Source: JAILEN01 sp036723975 (GTDB taxonomy: Bacteria > Bacillota > Clostridia > Lachnospirales > Lachnospiraceae). Taken from it: a stretch of DNA of 64,000 bases. The notes beneath the pieces are model-generated. The model saw only the letters and a list, made by a program, of their open reading frames with translations, made no database searches and was not told where the DNA came from. This document shows, piece after piece, positions 7,782 to 16,285 of the stretch. The position numbers were made by a program, and so were the translations under genes. The DNA lies in contig DAIMGJ010000003.1 in the NCBI GenBank assembly GCA_036723975.1, positions 62,001-126,000 of the forward strand, in the 5' to 3' direction. Within the stretch, counting starts at the first letter, position 1. Every line of letters begins with the position of its first letter.

Positions 7782-9797
7782 TTGTTATACGCGATATGTC
7801 CGGCAGTAATGCTTATCATAAATTCAATTCTTAATTTCGACCAGCTTCGGGAGCATGGGTTTCGCTCAAAAAATGTGAAAAAACAGGAACTGGTATGGGT
7901 TCGTTATAACTTCTTTTTACTCGCTGCAAATGTTTATTTTTTAGTAGATTCTCTCTGGGGATTGCTGTATGAATACAAAGAAAGTCCGCAGGTATTTCCT
8001 TTTGTATATTCATTAACGGTATTTTATTTCTTGTTTATGATCTTTACGATGTTGACATGGACAAGATATATCGTTGCATATTTGGAGAAGGATGGATGGC
8101 GCAGCAAGTTATTGCTTCAGACCGTATGGGGCCTGTCCTTTATCGGAATTATCTGCCTGATGATCAATCGTTTTTTCCCGTTCATGTTTTCTTACAATGA
8201 GGCGCATGAGTATATCGGAGAAACCGGTAGAAATATTTCTTTCTTTCTTCAAATAGCATTCTATATCGTTATTACCGTATACATGTTCTATGTTGCACAT
8301 AAGAGTATCGGACGTGAAAAGGTACGATATAAAACGGTAGCGGTTACAAGCATGATTATCGGGACATTTCTTGTTTTTCAGATTTTATGTGCGTTCTGGC
8401 CGTTTTATGCCATCGGACTTATGCTTGGAATCTGCATGATTCATACGTTTGCGGAATTTGGAGAAAAGAAAGAAAAAGCGATTCGGGAACATATTGCCTC
8501 GGCGATGGCAGAGGATTACGAGGCAATCTTTTATATTGAAATTGAAACAGGCGAGTATTTGACCTTCTCCAAGAGTCAAAAGTATATGTCTATTGATCCG
8601 TCCTCTCCGGGAAAGAATTTCTTTCAGGAGGCGCTTGAGAGCATTGAACGATGTGTGTATCCGGAAGATTGGGAATATGCCAAGAACTTTTATACCAAGG
8701 AAAACATGTTAAATAATCTGGAGGACAGACACTCCTTTTCTTTTAAATACAGAGTGTTGGTTGAGGATGAACCCAGACATTTTTTATTTACGGTAATGCG
8801 TGAAAACAGCGGGCAGTATCTCATCTTCTATGAAAAGGATATCGAGGATGAATTAAATGCTGAAAAAACCAGGAAGGAAAACCAGAAGAAGACCGTCACC
8901 TTTACTCAGATTGCCGAAGCGTTGGCTTCCAACTATGATGTCATTTATTATGTAGATATTTTAGATTTGTCTTATGTCAGCTTCCAGAGTAATAATATCT
9001 ACGGCCAGCTGGAAGTGAAGCAATCAGGAGAGAATTTCTTTGATGAATCCTACGTCAATATACCGCAGATTGTTTTTCCAATGGATATCAAAAAGGTAAT
9101 GGAATTTTTGGAAAAGGATCGCTTGACGACCGTTATGGAGAATCACAAAGTCCATAGCTTGGATTATCGACTTTGGGTAGATAATAAACCGCAGTATACG
9201 CGAATGACGGTGCAAAAAAGCAGTGATGGAACACACTTTATTATAGGTGTGGAAAATATAAACGATGAAATCTTAAGAAAAAAACAGTTCCATATGGCTC
9301 TTAAGAATGAGAAAGAACTGGCACGACGTGATGAACTGACCGGTGTCAAGAATAAGACTGCTTATCTGGAACTGGAGGAGTCCGCACAGGGAAATATCGA
9401 TAACGGTATGGATTATCTGACATTTGGCCTAGTTGTTTGTGACGCGAATAACTTAAAGAAGATAAATGATACACTTGGACATGCAGCGGGGGATGAGTAT
9501 ATTAAAGCATCGGCACGTCTCTTGTGTGATATTTTTGTTCATAGTCCGGTATTTCGCGTAGGCGGTGATGAGTTTGTAGTGTTCCTTCGGGGAAATGATT
9601 ACACTATAAGAAATGAGCTTATGGGAAAACTGCGCAGCCGGGTTCTGGATAACTTAAAATCCAAGACGGGGGTGATTTTGGCCTCCGGTATGTCGGAATA
9701 CAAGCCGGAATGTGATAATCTGGTATCGGATATTTTTGAGCGTGCAGATAAAGAAATGTACGAGGAAAAACAAAGGCTGAAAGCACTGGAAGCCTAG
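7782..9797 (+). CDS. Membrane-bound GGDEF protein (probable diguanylate cyclase)
   Basis: 671 residues. The first ~220 contain about six hydrophobic segments. Two repeated PAS-like sensory segments follow (about 240-350 and 370-500; each begins with A.ASAMAEDYEAIFYI- or ALASNYDVIYYV-like sequence). A C-terminal GGDEF domain starts at RRDELTGVKNKTAY (about 512) with the intact active site RVGGDEF (about 593). It should make cyclic-di-GMP from GTP, under control of the membrane and PAS input. No RxxD product-inhibition site was identified with confidence. I take a TTG start because GGGGAG lies five bases before it; an ATG nine codons downstream is the alternative. A terminator follows directly. 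Confidence 0.85.
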   Translation: MLYAICPAVMLIINSILNFDQLREHGFRSKNVKKQELVWVRYNFFLLAANVYFLVDSLWGLLYEYKESPQVFPFVYSLTVFYFLFMIFTMLTWTRYIVAYLEKDGWRSKLLLQTVWGLSFIGIICLMINRFFPFMFSYNEAHEYIGETGRNISFFLQIAFYIVITVYMFYVAHKSIGREKVRYKTVAVTSMIIGTFLVFQILCAFWPFYAIGLMLGICMIHTFAEFGEKKEKAIREHIASAMAEDYEAIFYIEIETGEYLTFSKSQKYMSIDPSSPGKNFFQEALESIERCVYPEDWEYAKNFYTKENMLNNLEDRHSFSFKYRVLVEDEPRHFLFTVMRENSGQYLIFYEKDIEDELNAEKTRKENQKKTVTFTQIAEALASNYDVIYYVDILDLSYVSFQSNNIYGQLEVKQSGENFFDESYVNIPQIVFPMDIKKVMEFLEKDRLTTVMENHKVHSLDYRLWVDNKPQYTRMTVQKSSDGTHFIIGVENINDEILRKKQFHMALKNEKELARRDELTGVKNKTAYLELEESAQGNIDNGMDYLTFGLVVCDANNLKKINDTLGHAAGDEYIKASARLLCDIFVHSPVFRVGGDEFVVFLRGNDYTIRNELMGKLRSRVLDNLKSKTGVILASGMSEYKPECDNLVSDIFERADKEMYEEKQRLKALEA

Positions 9798-9807
9798 AAA
9801 AAAGTTC

Positions 9808-9845
9808 AAAAAAACCACGGAATCAAATCCGTGGTTTTTGTTTTA
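9808..9845. terminator. Bidirectional terminator between GGDEF gene and kinase-like gene
   Basis: AAAAACCACGGA and TCCGTGGTTTTT form a 12-bp stem around a six-base loop, with T tracts on both strands. It serves the convergent genes on either side. Confidence 0.88.
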
Positions 9846-9846
9846 T

Positions 9847-10449
9847 TTATTTCGCCATACTTTTTGCAAGTTCGCAGATCATATGTACGCTTGTTTCCTC
9901 GCCGAGTGTTCCACTGTCGATGGAAAGATCGTAGTTCTGATACTCACCCCAACGCTGGTCGGTGTAGTAACGATAATAGGTGCGACGCTGTTTGTCTTTT
10001 TTCAGGATACGCTTTTTCACATCCACGTCTTTGATTTCGCCATATCTTTGAAGAACACGTGCGATTCTGTGCTCCATATCTGCATGAATCAAAATATGCA
10101 ATGAGGGAATCTCTTCTGTTTTTAAAATATAATCAGAACAACGGCCGACGATGACACACGGCCCTTTTGCGGCACACTCCAAGATAACTTTTCTTTGTGC
10201 CAAAAAGATTTCGTCCTGTGGGCTCTGAAAATACATTGCACTTGCAGCGGTAACATCAAACCATTTGTTGCCTGCGGTGGTATGCTCCCCCTGTTCTTCA
10301 ATCAGTTCTTTTGCATAGCCACTTTCGATGGCAACCTGATTTACAATTTCTCCGTCGTAAAAAGGAATGCCAAGCTCTTTTGCAACTGCTTCTCCAATAC
10401 TGTGTCCGCCGCTTCCAAATTCACGGCTAATAGTGATAATCGGTAACAT
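9847..10449 (-). CDS. Cytidylate-kinase-like family protein
   Basis: 200 residues. The N-terminus MLPIITISREFGSGGHSIG matches the cytidylate-kinase-like family common in Clostridia, in which the phosphate-binding loop is a Gly-rich SREFGSGG variant, not the classical GKS/T. A later VGRCSDYIL segment and an Arg-rich lid (KKRILKKDKQRRTYY) are also typical. It probably phosphorylates or binds a nucleotide; true CMP kinase activity is not established for this group. The start is placed at the ATG preceded by AGGGGG. An upstream ATG at 10479 would add ten residues but has no ribosome binding site. Confidence 0.75.
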   Translation of the reverse strand: MLPIITISREFGSGGHSIGEAVAKELGIPFYDGEIVNQVAIESGYAKELIEEQGEHTTAGNKWFDVTAASAMYFQSPQDEIFLAQRKVILECAAKGPCVIVGRCSDYILKTEEIPSLHILIHADMEHRIARVLQRYGEIKDVDVKKRILKKDKQRRTYYRYYTDQRWGEYQNYDLSIDSGTLGEETSVHMICELAKSMAK

Positions 10450-10634
10450 AAGTTTTCCCCCTAAATAAAATCCAAGCAAAGACTTTTGCTTTTTTTAATT
10501 ATAGCATATATTTCGCCACACTCTTCAAGAAAACTGTTTTTTTTACCATAAGGTTTGTCTTTTTTTTAAAGAATTCTTACAATAGTTAAGAATAAAGCGA
10601 TATGGTAGTGTACTGTGAAAGCGAGGAATGCGAG

Positions 10635-11309
10635 ATGAAATGGGAATATTATATAAATCTGTCCGGTGTCTATGATGGATGCTTAAGGGAAATTGATTGC
10701 AAATATATTCCCGGAACCAATTGTTACTGTGATGATGCTGCAAAAGAGGTATTGCAGAAGCGTTTGGCGAACGTCCCTATAAATGCCCTGCACTTTATGG
10801 ACAGTGGGAATTATCATTATCTTTCCTATTTCTTTTTGGAAAGAATAAAAGAAGAGTTTACACTTGTTTTGTTTGACCGCCATCCGGACTTTCAAATGCC
10901 GTCTTTTGGCGATATCCTATCCTGCGGAGGGTGGGTGAAAAATGCTTGGGAAGATTTAGAAAATCTGAAAAAAGTGTATATGGTTGGAGTAGATGAGGAT
11001 TTATTCCATGGATTAAAAGATGCGCCAAAAGAAGTAGAACTTTTGCGGATAGAAGATATAAGCGCTGTTTCGAAGGAACTGCCGATATACATATCCATAG
11101 ATAAGGATGTCCTTTCTGAAGATTATGCCTCTTGTGATTGGGATCAGGGGGAGGTCTCTTTGAAAGAACTCATAAATGCTTTAGAGGATTTGAAGTCGGT
11201 TCGGATTTTGGGAGTGGATGTTTGCGGAGAGAAAAAGGAGCATCCCACAGCAGAGGAAATAAAGAAAAACACAGGTACTAACGAAGTTTTGAAAAACACT
11301 TTTATCTAA
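10635..11309 (+). CDS. Arginase/agmatinase-family metallohydrolase, atypical
   Basis: 224 residues, shorter than typical ureohydrolases (about 290-320). The metal ligands can be traced: His61 (in GNYHY, replacing GGDH), Asp81-x-His83-x-Asp85 (FDRHPD), and Asp156-x-Asp158 (SIDKDV). All six positions of the binuclear Mn site are therefore present, although the surrounding motifs are unusual. The family hydrolyses guanidino compounds (arginine, agmatine, formiminoglutamate); the substrate here is unknown. The ATG at 10635 is preferred because of an upstream GCGAGG; an in-frame ATG at 10602 has no such site. An inverted repeat (ATTCTTA ... TAAGAAT, 10573-10593) lies just upstream and could be an operator. 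Confidence 0.7.
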   Translation: MKWEYYINLSGVYDGCLREIDCKYIPGTNCYCDDAAKEVLQKRLANVPINALHFMDSGNYHYLSYFFLERIKEEFTLVLFDRHPDFQMPSFGDILSCGGWVKNAWEDLENLKKVYMVGVDEDLFHGLKDAPKEVELLRIEDISAVSKELPIYISIDKDVLSEDYASCDWDQGEVSLKELINALEDLKSVRILGVDVCGEKKEHPTAEEIKKNTGTNEVLKNTFI

Positions 11310-11318
11310 ATCACAGTA

Positions 11319-11327
11319 TGCTATAAT
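11319..11327 (+). promoter_or_regulatory. Extended -10 promoter of the EAL gene
   Basis: TGC followed by a perfect TATAAT, ten bases after the ureohydrolase stop codon and 52 bases before the EAL start. No good -35 at 17 bases. Confidence 0.5.
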
Positions 11328-11379
11328 TAGAGTAATATGGTGGGTCTGTGGGGGACTTGTAAACCGGGGAGAAGGTATT

Positions 11380-13296
11380 ATGATTTGGAATTTTGACTAT
11401 GATATCAGTGCAATTTTTGTCATATCAACACTGATTTTGTATTATTGTTATCGAAAAGCATTGCCGCTTGTTTATAACAAAATGTTTTTGTGCCTTTTGA
11501 TTGTTACTGAATCGGTGGCTGTGACGGATATTATTGCATCTGTGATTGTTTCTTATGGTACATTTTTCTCCATATTTACGTTGTATTTTTCAAATATTCT
11601 GTATTATATTGCGCTTGCTTTGACTCCCGCGGTTTTCTGTAATTATGCGGCGTCATTTGCCCGTAAGCCGATTCTAAAGAAACATTTTGTGAAATATTTA
11701 ATCTATGCGATTCCGTTTATCATTGCACTGGCGTTTATACTGGCGTCTCCGGTGTTTCATACTGTTTTTTCTGTCAGTGATACCCATGTATTTCAGTATG
11801 AATCGTTCCGGCCGGTGATTTTCTTTGAAACGGTTTTCTATTTGCTCTTAGGCGGAGGTTTTATTTTGCAGACCCAAAGAGAACTTCGCATGGGAGAGCG
11901 TTATGCTATTTATCTTTATGTGGCAATCAGCCTCTTCGGTCACGTGTATCAGGTGTATGTCAATGCTTATACACAGATGGTATCTATGATGAATACGGTG
12001 GGACTATTAATTATCTTTTTGATGTATCAGAATCCGGATTATGACAGAGACCGCCGAAGCGGAATGTACAGGGAAATGGGTGTGGTAAAGTTAAAGGAAG
12101 AGGATATTCTTTATGGAAAAAACCGACCCTATTTGTCGATTGTTATCGGAAACTACAAGGAACTTCGTTCGGTATATGGGGAAATGCTAACGGATCATGT
12201 GCTGTTTGAGGTTGGGAAGTTTTTAAGGACTACTTTCCCAAAACTTCCTCACTTTTATGCCCATAATGGAAGATTTGTCTGCGATTATTCCAGAGACAAT
12301 GTGGATATCCAAGAATACGCAGATACAGTATTTGAACGTTTCAGACATCCTTTTGTATTAGATGGAGAAGAATACTTTTTGGCAGTCTCCATTGTTTATG
12401 CGGATGGCAGTGTCCCTTTTGAAAGCCATAAAATCATGAGAGATACCATGCGTATTGCGGCCGAAGAAGCTGTTGAAAAAGGATCGGGAACGCTTTTGCC
12501 CGTAGCGGTGGAACATCATGAAAAGGCCCTTAGAAGCGTTAGGATTACAGAAGTTTTAAAACAGGCACTCACCGGGGACAATCTTTTGATTTATTATCAG
12601 CCCATATACGGAATCAAGGAACACCGAATTGTGGCGGCAGAGGCTTTGGTTCGATTGTATGACAAAGAACTTGGTTTAATTTTCCCGGAGGAGTTTATCT
12701 GGAAAGCGGAAGAAAACGGAAGTATTTTGACTTTAGGCGAACAGGTATTTCGGAAGGTTTGTCAGTTCGTACAAAAGAACAATATGGATGCGCTGGGACT
12801 TCAATTTATAGAGGTTAATCTTTCTCCTATGCAGTGCGTGAGGGAGCAGCTATCGGAAGAGTTTTCTTCAATTATGATGGAGTACGGGATAGATCCGAAG
12901 TACATTGGACTGGAGATTACCGAAAGCCAGGCAGTGGATATGGATATCGTTCGTACCAATATGACCCGGTTGTCTTCAAGGGGTGTAAGTTTTGCACTGG
13001 ATGATTACGGTACAGGATATTCTAATTTAGTGAATGTATTGAGTTTACCGCTGAATATAGTTAAAATTGATAAGTCATTGGTATGGGCTTACTTTAACGA
13101 AGGAAATGATTTGCTTACAAGGATTATGATGGCGTTTGAAAACGAGACCTTTAGTCTCGTTGTAGAAGGCGTGGAGACGGAGGAGATGGCTGAGGAATTG
13201 GCGAATCTCGGATGTCGCTACGAGCAGGGATATTTTTATTCCAAGCCGATTCCGGAGTATGCGTTCATTAAGTATGTGACAGATCAGCATTACTAG
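11380..13296 (+). CDS. Membrane-bound EAL phosphodiesterase with degenerate GGDEF domain
   Basis: 638 residues. About seven hydrophobic segments fill the first ~215 residues. A GGDEF-fold segment follows (about 230-390) whose active site reads HNGRF in place of GGDEF, so it cannot be a cyclase and may sense GTP or serve as a dimer domain. The C-terminal EAL domain (about 395-635) keeps the catalytic set: AEALVRL, NLSP, LEITES, LDDYGTGYS, KIDKS, VEGVET and QGYFYSKPI. It should hydrolyse cyclic-di-GMP and so oppose the GGDEF protein encoded 1.6 kb upstream. The start ATG follows GGGGAGAAGG. A DUF975 gene follows after 20 bases. Confidence 0.88.
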   Translation: MIWNFDYDISAIFVISTLILYYCYRKALPLVYNKMFLCLLIVTESVAVTDIIASVIVSYGTFFSIFTLYFSNILYYIALALTPAVFCNYAASFARKPILKKHFVKYLIYAIPFIIALAFILASPVFHTVFSVSDTHVFQYESFRPVIFFETVFYLLLGGGFILQTQRELRMGERYAIYLYVAISLFGHVYQVYVNAYTQMVSMMNTVGLLIIFLMYQNPDYDRDRRSGMYREMGVVKLKEEDILYGKNRPYLSIVIGNYKELRSVYGEMLTDHVLFEVGKFLRTTFPKLPHFYAHNGRFVCDYSRDNVDIQEYADTVFERFRHPFVLDGEEYFLAVSIVYADGSVPFESHKIMRDTMRIAAEEAVEKGSGTLLPVAVEHHEKALRSVRITEVLKQALTGDNLLIYYQPIYGIKEHRIVAAEALVRLYDKELGLIFPEEFIWKAEENGSILTLGEQVFRKVCQFVQKNNMDALGLQFIEVNLSPMQCVREQLSEEFSSIMMEYGIDPKYIGLEITESQAVDMDIVRTNMTRLSSRGVSFALDDYGTGYSNLVNVLSLPLNIVKIDKSLVWAYFNEGNDLLTRIMMAFENETFSLVVEGVETEEMAEELANLGCRYEQGYFYSKPIPEYAFIKYVTDQHY

Positions 13297-13316
13297 ATTA
13301 AGGGAGGAAAGGATTT

Positions 13317-14186
13317 ATGTGGTCAATCAGTAACTTAAAAAACAGAGGAAAAGAAGCATTTAAAAGAAACTATTGGAAGTGCGTGTTAATCGGACTTTTG
13401 GTTTCGCTTCTGGCAGGAGGTGCAGGCGGAGCCGGTGGTGCAAGCTTTGGTAACAGCATGTCTTCCGCGATAGAAAGTGCTTCCGGTGCTCGTGAAGCTC
13501 GTGAAGATGCTTATGAAGAGGCTTTTGACGAATTCTTTGAAGATGATGAATTTGAGGATTTTGAAGTGGAGATGGGGTCTGATAGCGGTTTGGACCATGT
13601 TTTTAATGCAGCATTGTTAGGAGCAGCCATCGGTGTGATTGCAATTATTGTAATTGTGATTATCATTGTAGCAATCCTTCTGGACTTATTTGTAAATCTT
13701 CCTTTGGAAGTGGGTACTGCTCGCTTTTTCTTTAAAAACCAAAAGACAGATGCAAAGGTAGCGGAAGTTGCGTTTGCTTATGACAATTGCTGGAAAAATA
13801 TTGCGGTTACGATGTTCCTAAGAAATTTATTCACATTCTTGTGGTCGCTGTTATTGATTATTCCGGGTATCGTAAAAGCGTATGAATACCGTATGATTCC
13901 GTATATTTTGGCTGAAAATCCGGATATGAATCGTGAAGAAGTGTTTGCGTTAAGCAAAAAAATGATGGACGGCGAAAAGTGGCATGCATTCGTGTTGGAT
14001 TTATCCTTTATCGGATGGCATATTTTGGGCGCATTTACTGCCGGTATTTTGGAAGTGTTCTATGTGGTTCCTTACCAGTCATCCACCAATGCAACACTTT
14101 ACGAGGCACTTAAATTTTTAAAGATTAATCGCCCACAAGCACAGGTGGTTGAGTCGGAAATTCAGAGTGAGCAGACAGACTTATAA
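13317..14186 (+). CDS. DUF975-family integral membrane protein
   Basis: 289 residues. The start ISNLKNRGKEAFKRNYWKC is the DUF975 signature, followed by a Gly/Ala-rich TM helix. An acidic extramembrane loop comes next (about residues 60-85, very rich in Glu/Asp), then several TM helices (about 100-125, 165-190, 225-250) and a KAYEYRMIPYILAENPD motif also typical of the family. DUF975 proteins are polytopic membrane proteins of unknown function in Firmicutes. It lies 20 bases after the EAL gene with a GGGAGGAAAGG site, so it is probably cotranscribed with it. Confidence 0.8.
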   Translation: MWSISNLKNRGKEAFKRNYWKCVLIGLLVSLLAGGAGGAGGASFGNSMSSAIESASGAREAREDAYEEAFDEFFEDDEFEDFEVEMGSDSGLDHVFNAALLGAAIGVIAIIVIVIIIVAILLDLFVNLPLEVGTARFFFKNQKTDAKVAEVAFAYDNCWKNIAVTMFLRNLFTFLWSLLLIIPGIVKAYEYRMIPYILAENPDMNREEVFALSKKMMDGEKWHAFVLDLSFIGWHILGAFTAGILEVFYVVPYQSSTNATLYEALKFLKINRPQAQVVESEIQSEQTDL

Positions 14187-14240
14187 ACATGAATATCTTT
14201 CACTGATAAAGGACTTTAATTTATAATTTACTCGTGTTAT

Positions 14241-14246
14241 TATAAT
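14241..14246 (+). promoter_or_regulatory. Possible -10 box before the 56-codon ORF
   Basis: A perfect TATAAT lies about 75 bases before the short ORF, in an A/T-rich stretch. No recognisable -35 at the correct distance, so support is limited. Confidence 0.3.
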
Positions 14247-14321
14247 CTCAACAAGAGGAAATATTTTCTATTAGTTTTAAATTGTTTTGTTTGTCAGCGT
14301 CAGCTGAGAAGGGAGGCATTT

Positions 14322-14492
14322 ATGCTAGCTTTTGAAAATCCTACATTGAGTGAGATGGATACTCAACAGAGAAAATTATATTCTTCTAAGGAGTCAGTTG
14401 CTCATCGCGATCGGGAAAGACTTCTCTTTATCGAAAGAGAAATCAAAGACGAGTGGAGCTGGTTTCAATTGCTTCGTCCAAGAACGGTTTAG
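14322..14492 (+). CDS. Small charged protein of 56 residues, unknown
   Basis: ATG preceded by GAAGGGAGG five bases upstream, one of the strongest ribosome binding sites in the window. It encodes 56 residues from MLAFENPTLSEMD to LLRPRTV, with no Cys, no membrane helix and many charged residues (RDRERLL, IEREIKDEW), consistent with one long amphipathic helix. A strong terminator begins about 50 bases after its stop and a TATAAT lies upstream, so it appears to be an independent gene. I do not recognise a family and assign no function. Confidence 0.6.
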   Translation: MLAFENPTLSEMDTQQRKLYSSKESVAHRDRERLLFIEREIKDEWSWFQLLRPRTV

Positions 14493-14540
14493 TGTTGGAT
14501 GAATCCTTTATGAGATAATTAAGAGAGAGTTTGTTGCGAT

Positions 14541-14578
14541 AAAAATAGTCCCTACCTTTTTGGGTAGGGACTATTTTT
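14541..14578 (+). terminator. Intrinsic terminator after the 56-codon ORF
   Basis: AAAATAGTCCCTACC pairs with GGTAGGGACTATTTTT around a short T loop; the T run on the right makes it a strong terminator. Confidence 0.88.
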
Positions 14579-14705
14579 ATTGTTTTTTCTTATAGCATTT
14601 CATTGGAAAAAGCAATTTCTATAACGCGCGAATGTATGCTAAAATAAATTGCGTATACAATCCGTTTCAGGATTTGCTGAATATAGGAAAATAGGGAAAA
14701 AGATT

Positions 14706-15581
14706 ATGGCAAAAATATCAGAGATTTTAAAAGAAAATCGACCGACACTCTCCTTTGAAGTGTTTCCGCCAAAGACGGAGGACAAGTATGAGGGGGTATT
14801 TTCGGCAGCAAAAAAGATTTCCGAGTTGCATCCTTCTTTCATCAGTGTTACCTATGGTGCAGCAGGAGGAACCAGAGCGTATACCTCAGGCATTGCAGGT
14901 GATATTGCCTCTTTGGGTGTGACTTCTTTGGCACATTTGACCTGTGTTTCTTCCTCCAAAGAATCGGTGGACGAAGCGTTGGCGCAGTATAAAGAACATA
15001 AGGTGGAAAATATATTGGCGCTTCGCGGAGATTTGCCGGAAGGCGTCAGCGAATTGGGAGATGATGCGGATTTTCGACATGCCTCTGATCTGACCGCGTA
15101 TATTAAGGAACACGGCGATTTTTGTATCGGTGGTGCTTGCTATCCGGAGACTCATCCCGAAGCAGAAAACAAAGACGCAGACATTTTAAATATTAAACGA
15201 AAAGTGGACGCGGGCTGCGAGTTTTTGACCACCCAGATGTTTTTTGACAATTCCATTATGTTTAACTATATGTATCGCTTACGTGAAGCGGGAATTCTGG
15301 TTCCGGTGTGCGCAGGTATTATGCCGATTACAAATGCCAACCAGGTAAAGCGAGCCATTCAGCTTTCAGGAACTGTGATGCCACCGCGATTTTTGGCGTT
15401 GGTAGATAAATTCGGACATAATCCGGCTGCCATGAAGCAGGCCGGTATTGCCTATGCAACGGATCAGATTATTGATTTAATTGCAAACGATATTACACAT
15501 ATTCATGTGTATTCCATGAATAAGCCGGAAGTGGCAGAATCTATTGCTGCAAATCTTTCAGATATCGTAGTACTGAAGTAA
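14706..15581 (+). CDS. metF: Methylenetetrahydrofolate reductase
   Basis: 291 residues, standard for the bacterial FAD-type MetF. Visible motifs are SFEVFPPKTE at the N-terminus (the catalytic Glu lies in this motif), VTYGAAGG, LRGDLP, and the TQMFFDN block (about residue 178). It reduces 5,10-methylene-THF to 5-methyl-THF, the methyl donor for MetH. It is first in an apparent operon with the MetH activation domain (next gene, about 20 bases) and metH. The ATG at 14706 is chosen because the reductase fold starts there and AGGG lies upstream; a longer frame from 14649 adds 19 unrelated residues. Confidence 0.92.
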   Translation: MAKISEILKENRPTLSFEVFPPKTEDKYEGVFSAAKKISELHPSFISVTYGAAGGTRAYTSGIAGDIASLGVTSLAHLTCVSSSKESVDEALAQYKEHKVENILALRGDLPEGVSELGDDADFRHASDLTAYIKEHGDFCIGGACYPETHPEAENKDADILNIKRKVDAGCEFLTTQMFFDNSIMFNYMYRLREAGILVPVCAGIMPITNANQVKRAIQLSGTVMPPRFLALVDKFGHNPAAMKQAGIAYATDQIIDLIANDITHIHVYSMNKPEVAESIAANLSDIVVLK

Positions 15582-15600
15582 ATTTTTGCCGGAAAAGGTA

Positions 15601-16254
15601 ATGAGATTTATGGAATATAAGATGGAAAAACTGGGAAGGATTCCTTTTGAAATTAACCCCAAAGAACTTTATATCTACAGTGGCTATGATGCAAAGACTA
15701 CACCCGGTGCAGAGGTGCTTGCTTTGATAGATGAATGCATTGCGGAAGTAAAGGAAGTGGCAGAACTTCGTGCGATTTTAAAATGGTGTCCAATCACGCA
15801 TAGAAAAGATGTCGGTGGCAATGAACTTGTCGATGAGTTTTCCATCGGCGATTTTGCAATCAAAAGTGAAGCGTTAGGAAAAAATTTAGCCGGTTGCAAG
15901 GATGGAATTTTGGTGGGAGCAACCCTGTCTCCTTCTGTTGATTTGTTGTTGCGTCGTTACGCGAAACTTCAGGTTGCAAAGAGCCTTTTGATGCAGGCCA
16001 CGGCAGCTGCATATATCGAAGCGTATTTGGATGAAATACAGCGCGTTGTAAAGAAACGCCTCGAACCTGACGGACTGACTCTTTGCCCGCGCTTTTCCCC
16101 GGGGTTTGCAGACTTTGGTACCGAGTACCAGCCGGCGTTCCTTCGTGCAATCGACGCGGAAAAGCAACTTGGGATTACCCTTGCAAAAGACTCTAATATG
16201 ATGGTGCCGTCGAAATCTGTGACAGCAGTTGTTGGAATATGCACGTTGATATAA
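15601..16254 (+). CDS. Stand-alone methionine synthase activation (AdoMet-binding) domain protein
   Basis: 217 residues resembling the C-terminal reactivation domain of MetH, which binds S-adenosylmethionine and lets cob(II)alamin be re-methylated after oxidation. Family features are the central GATLSPSVD segment, the AYIEAYLDEIQR helix, the LCPRFSPGFADF motif (equivalent to the RxxPGYx AdoMet site) and the C-terminal MMVPSKSVTAVVG block. It lies between metF and a metH that lacks this domain, so it presumably acts in trans on that enzyme. Start codon uncertain: TTG 15586, ATG 15601 and ATG 15610 are all possible. Confidence 0.85.
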   Translation: MRFMEYKMEKLGRIPFEINPKELYIYSGYDAKTTPGAEVLALIDECIAEVKEVAELRAILKWCPITHRKDVGGNELVDEFSIGDFAIKSEALGKNLAGCKDGILVGATLSPSVDLLLRRYAKLQVAKSLLMQATAAAYIEAYLDEIQRVVKKRLEPDGLTLCPRFSPGFADFGTEYQPAFLRAIDAEKQLGITLAKDSNMMVPSKSVTAVVGICTLI

Positions 16255-16285
16255 ATTGTTATTTAACATAATTAGGGAAATGAAC

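Noticed and set aside
14493..14705. SAM (S-box) riboswitch before metF
   Set aside because: The region holds the preceding terminator and too little further sequence; no S-box conserved blocks are seen.
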